From contig CAYZDF010000001.1 in the NCBI GenBank assembly GCA_964477085.1, positions 70,751-134,750 of the forward strand: a stretch of DNA of 64,000 nucleotides, given 5' to 3'. The DNA is from Dichloromethanomonas sp964477085. Its GTDB lineage: Bacteria > Bacillota > Desulfitobacteriia > Desulfitobacteriales > Syntrophobotulaceae. Shown piece after piece: positions 62,011-64,000 of this stretch (positions are counted from its first letter, which is position 1; the number at the start of each line of letters is the position of its first letter). Position numbers and translations under genes: made by a program. The notes beneath the pieces were generated by a model, which did not search any database, had not been told where the DNA came from, and was given only the letters and a program-made list of their open reading frames with translations.

Positions 62011-63486
62011 ATGGATAGCAATCTTGATATTTTTAATGAGTTAATGAAAGTTCGTTTAGAAAAACTCGAGGAAATGAGAAACAAAGGTATCGAACCCTAT
62101 GCTGATCAGTACCTCCGTTCTCATATGTCCATGGAAATAATTGAGACCTTTACGGATTTGGAAGGTCAGGAAGTTAAAATTGCCGGCAGGATAATGTCCA
62201 AACGAGACCAAGGAAAAGCTGCTTTTGTTCATATTCAGGATATGGATGGAAAAATTCAAGTCTATATTCGGATGGATGCAATAGGAGAAGAAGCCTTCAA
62301 AATCGTCACAACTTTTGATATTGGTGATATTATCGGAGTTAGAGGGACTGTATTCCGCACCCAGAAGGGTGAGATCTCTGTTAGAGCCATTGAAGTGACC
62401 ATGCTGTCGAAATCTCTAAGACCGTTACCGGAGAAGTTTCATGGTTTAACCAATGTAGAAACTCGGTATCGTCAGCGCTATCTCGATCTCATAATGAATA
62501 CAGAAGTCAGAGAAACTTTTGTTACCCGTAGTAAGATTATTCGGGCGATGCGCGAATACCTCGAAGGGAAAGGTTTCTTGGAAGTCGAAACACCAACATT
62601 GATGACTATTCCGGGTGGAGCTGCAGCAAGACCTTTCATCACTCATCACAATGCATTGGATATTGACCTGTATTTAAGGATAGCACTTGAATTGCCTTTA
62701 AAAAGACTGATTGTAGGTGGATTTGAGAAGGTTTTTGAAATCGGGCGAAACTTTCGCAACGAAGGAATTTCCATTAAGCACAATCCTGAGTTTACCATGA
62801 TGGAACTATATCAAGCCTATGCTAATTATGAAGATATCATGAACCTCATGGAGGATATGGTCGTTTATATCGTTCAGACTGTTCGAAATACGCTTGAGAT
62901 CTCATATCAAGGGGAAACCATCAATTTTGCAAAACCCTGGCGAAGAATTCAAATGCTTGATGCTATTAAGGAATACTCTGGTGTTGACTTTAAAGAAGTT
63001 TCTACGGAAGAAGAAGCCAGAGCAGTTGCCAAGGAAAAAGGACTAGGCGTTAAAAAAGATGATTCTAAGGGTAAGATTATTAATGCCTTCTTCGAAGAAT
63101 ACGTTGAACCTAAACTTATTCAACCGACTTTCATTATTGGACATCCCGTGGAAATATCTCCGCTGGCTAAACGCAATGCTTTGAACCCTGAATACACAGA
63201 TCGATTTGAAGTATTTATGTATGGTAGAGAGATGGGCAACGCTTTCTCAGAATTAAATGATCCGATTGACCAACGCGGAAGATTTGAAAAACAGATGGCT
63301 GAAAGAGAAAAAGGTGATGATGAAGCGCATATGATGGACGAAGATTTCGTTCAGGCATTAGAATATGGACTTCCACCCACTGGTGGACTTGGCGTAGGAA
63401 TCGATCGTCTGGTCATGTTATTAACAGATTCTGCTTCCATTCGAGATGTCATCCTGTTCCCAACCATGCGTCCCAGAGAAGAGTAG
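62011..63486 (+). CDS. lysS: Lysyl-tRNA synthetase, class II
   Basis: LysS charges tRNA-Lys. The 491 residues have an N-terminal OB-fold anticodon domain (EVKIAGRIMSKRDQGKAAFV), class II motif 1 around FLEVETPTLM, motif 2 FEIGRNFRNEGISIKHNPEF and motif 3 GLGVGIDRLVMLL. TTGGAGGA precedes the ATG. It directly precedes the rRNA operon promoter region. Confidence 0.96.
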   Translation: MDSNLDIFNELMKVRLEKLEEMRNKGIEPYADQYLRSHMSMEIIETFTDLEGQEVKIAGRIMSKRDQGKAAFVHIQDMDGKIQVYIRMDAIGEEAFKIVTTFDIGDIIGVRGTVFRTQKGEISVRAIEVTMLSKSLRPLPEKFHGLTNVETRYRQRYLDLIMNTEVRETFVTRSKIIRAMREYLEGKGFLEVETPTLMTIPGGAAARPFITHHNALDIDLYLRIALELPLKRLIVGGFEKVFEIGRNFRNEGISIKHNPEFTMMELYQAYANYEDIMNLMEDMVVYIVQTVRNTLEISYQGETINFAKPWRRIQMLDAIKEYSGVDFKEVSTEEEARAVAKEKGLGVKKDDSKGKIINAFFEEYVEPKLIQPTFIIGHPVEISPLAKRNALNPEYTDRFEVFMYGREMGNAFSELNDPIDQRGRFEKQMAEREKGDDEAHMMDEDFVQALEYGLPPTGGLGVGIDRLVMLLTDSASIRDVILFPTMRPREE

Positions 63487-63612
63487 TTCTTAGTTTGTTT
63501 GTATCTTATTCTGTATTAAGTAAATCGTTATTTCTCTTAAACTAACCATGTCCGGCTGAAGTTCCTAGTACAACATTCTCTAAATGTTTTATCATAGCTT
63601 CTTGCAAAATTT

Positions 63613-63643
63613 AAACTCAGCTTACCTAAAGCTGAGTTTGATT
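63613..63643 (+). terminator. Terminator after lysS
   Basis: An 11-bp perfect stem, AAACTCAGCTT (63613-63623) with AAGCTGAGTTT (63629-63639), is followed by GATTTG. A second AT-rich hairpin lies at 63667-63699. Confidence 0.75.
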
Positions 63644-63708
63644 TGTAATAGGCAGAAAATTATGTAATATTCTTTTTTCTTTAAAAAAGATGAATATTAT
63701 TTAATAAT

Positions 63709-63789
63709 TTGACTATCCTTTAGATATTCGAAGTATTATGTTATAAGATGAAGTATATTCGACATAGTCATCCTAAATACTAATATAAT
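63709..63789 (+). promoter_or_regulatory. Upstream rRNA promoter region (P1-like)
   Basis: TTGACT (63709-63714) with TATTAT 19 bases on, and TATAAT (63784-63789) behind TCGACA (63759-63764), are two imperfect promoter candidates in the long gene-free stretch before the rRNA leader. Confidence 0.4.
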
Positions 63790-63886
63790 GTGTTTGAAAG
63801 GTTTCTGCAACTTTGGTATTATTACTAAGCGCTCGGGGCACAACGAGCCACATTACGGCTCACTGGAAGCATGAAATAATTAGTAG

Positions 63887-63915
63887 TTGACAACAACAAA
63901 CTAATTTGTTAAGAT
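63887..63915 (+). promoter_or_regulatory. rRNA operon promoter (P2-like)
   Basis: TTGACA (63887-63892) and TAAGAT (63910-63915) are exactly 17 bases apart. The start would be near 63922, followed by a typical rRNA leader. Confidence 0.75.
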
Positions 63916-63921
63916 GAATTT

Positions 63922-64000
63922 CCATCGCCAAGAGTGATGTGAGAAACCAGATGATCATTGAAAACTGAACAACAAGAAAAGAATTAAAGCTAGACTCGTC
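63922..64000 (+). other. 5' leader of an rRNA operon, cut by the window edge
   Basis: The sequence ATCATTGAAAACTGAACAAC (63954-63973) matches the conserved stretch found ahead of 16S rRNA in many Firmicutes. The 16S gene itself should begin shortly beyond position 64000; no part of it is recognisable here. Confidence 0.7.

Noticed and set aside
63922..64000. Start of 16S rRNA within the window
   Set aside because: The conserved 16S beginning is not present before position 64000. Only the leader motif is visible.
1..64000. CRISPR arrays, insertion sequences, prophage or tRNA genes
   Set aside because: No regularly spaced repeats, transposase-like proteins, phage genes or cloverleaf sequences were recognised in any gap. 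A tRNA search program was not available to confirm this.

Overview
The window is about 64 kb of a low-to-middle GC Gram-positive, endospore-forming anaerobe. Gene content and order suggest a member of the Clostridia close to Peptococcaceae/Desulfitobacteriaceae. This placement is inference from gene order and protein flavour, not from a search. From about 16.7 kb to the right edge, the plus strand follows the origin-proximal order known from Bacillus subtilis: rnmV-rsmA-yabG-(cphBA)-ispE-purR-spoVG-glmU-prs-pth-fin-mfd-(prsA)-spoVT-yabN/mazG-hup-rqcP-yabP-yabQ-divIC-spoIIE-tilS-ftsH, then folP-folB-folK, coaX, dusB, greA, lysS, and finally the promoter and leader of an rRNA operon at the right edge.

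Left part (1-12 kb): a thiamin-salvage pair (thiD-cytX) behind what looks like the expression platform of a TPP riboswitch. Next, on the minus strand, comes an aryl-acid module: iorA-iorB indolepyruvate:ferredoxin oxidoreductase, paaK, and a 56-codon in-frame deletion remnant of a sodium:solute symporter. An orphan Phd/YefM antitoxin follows. A five-gene minus-strand operon then encodes an unrecognised exported protein, an ABC-2 type exporter and a two-component system. From 12 to 16.5 kb lie single accessory genes: a double P-loop protein, an EAL-CBS-GGDDF c-di-GMP protein and an AlbA_2/Schlafen-type protein.

Middle (16.7-45 kb): housekeeping and sporulation genes. Cyanophycinase and cyanophycin synthetase sit between the spore protease yabG and ispE. 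Promoters read directly from the sequence include a sigma-G-type site before spoVT, a 21-bp-spaced Spo0A-type promoter before spoIIE, and possible sigma-E and sigma-K sites before yabP and yabG.

Right part (45-64 kb): ftsH, ndk, two tandem DUF881 genes, fhs (formate-tetrahydrofolate ligase), the folate genes, and a cofactor island: DUF2520-panC-panD, nadA-nadB-nadC, coaX. Two regulatory sites stand out here. One is a leader RNA before the pan genes in which the Shine-Dalgarno is buried in a hairpin with a competing alternative helix. The other is a consensus promoter before nadA overlapped by an inverted repeat. No CRISPR array, insertion sequence, prophage or tRNA was seen. Start codons are often TTG or GTG, and many starts were shortened to the position with the best ribosome binding site.
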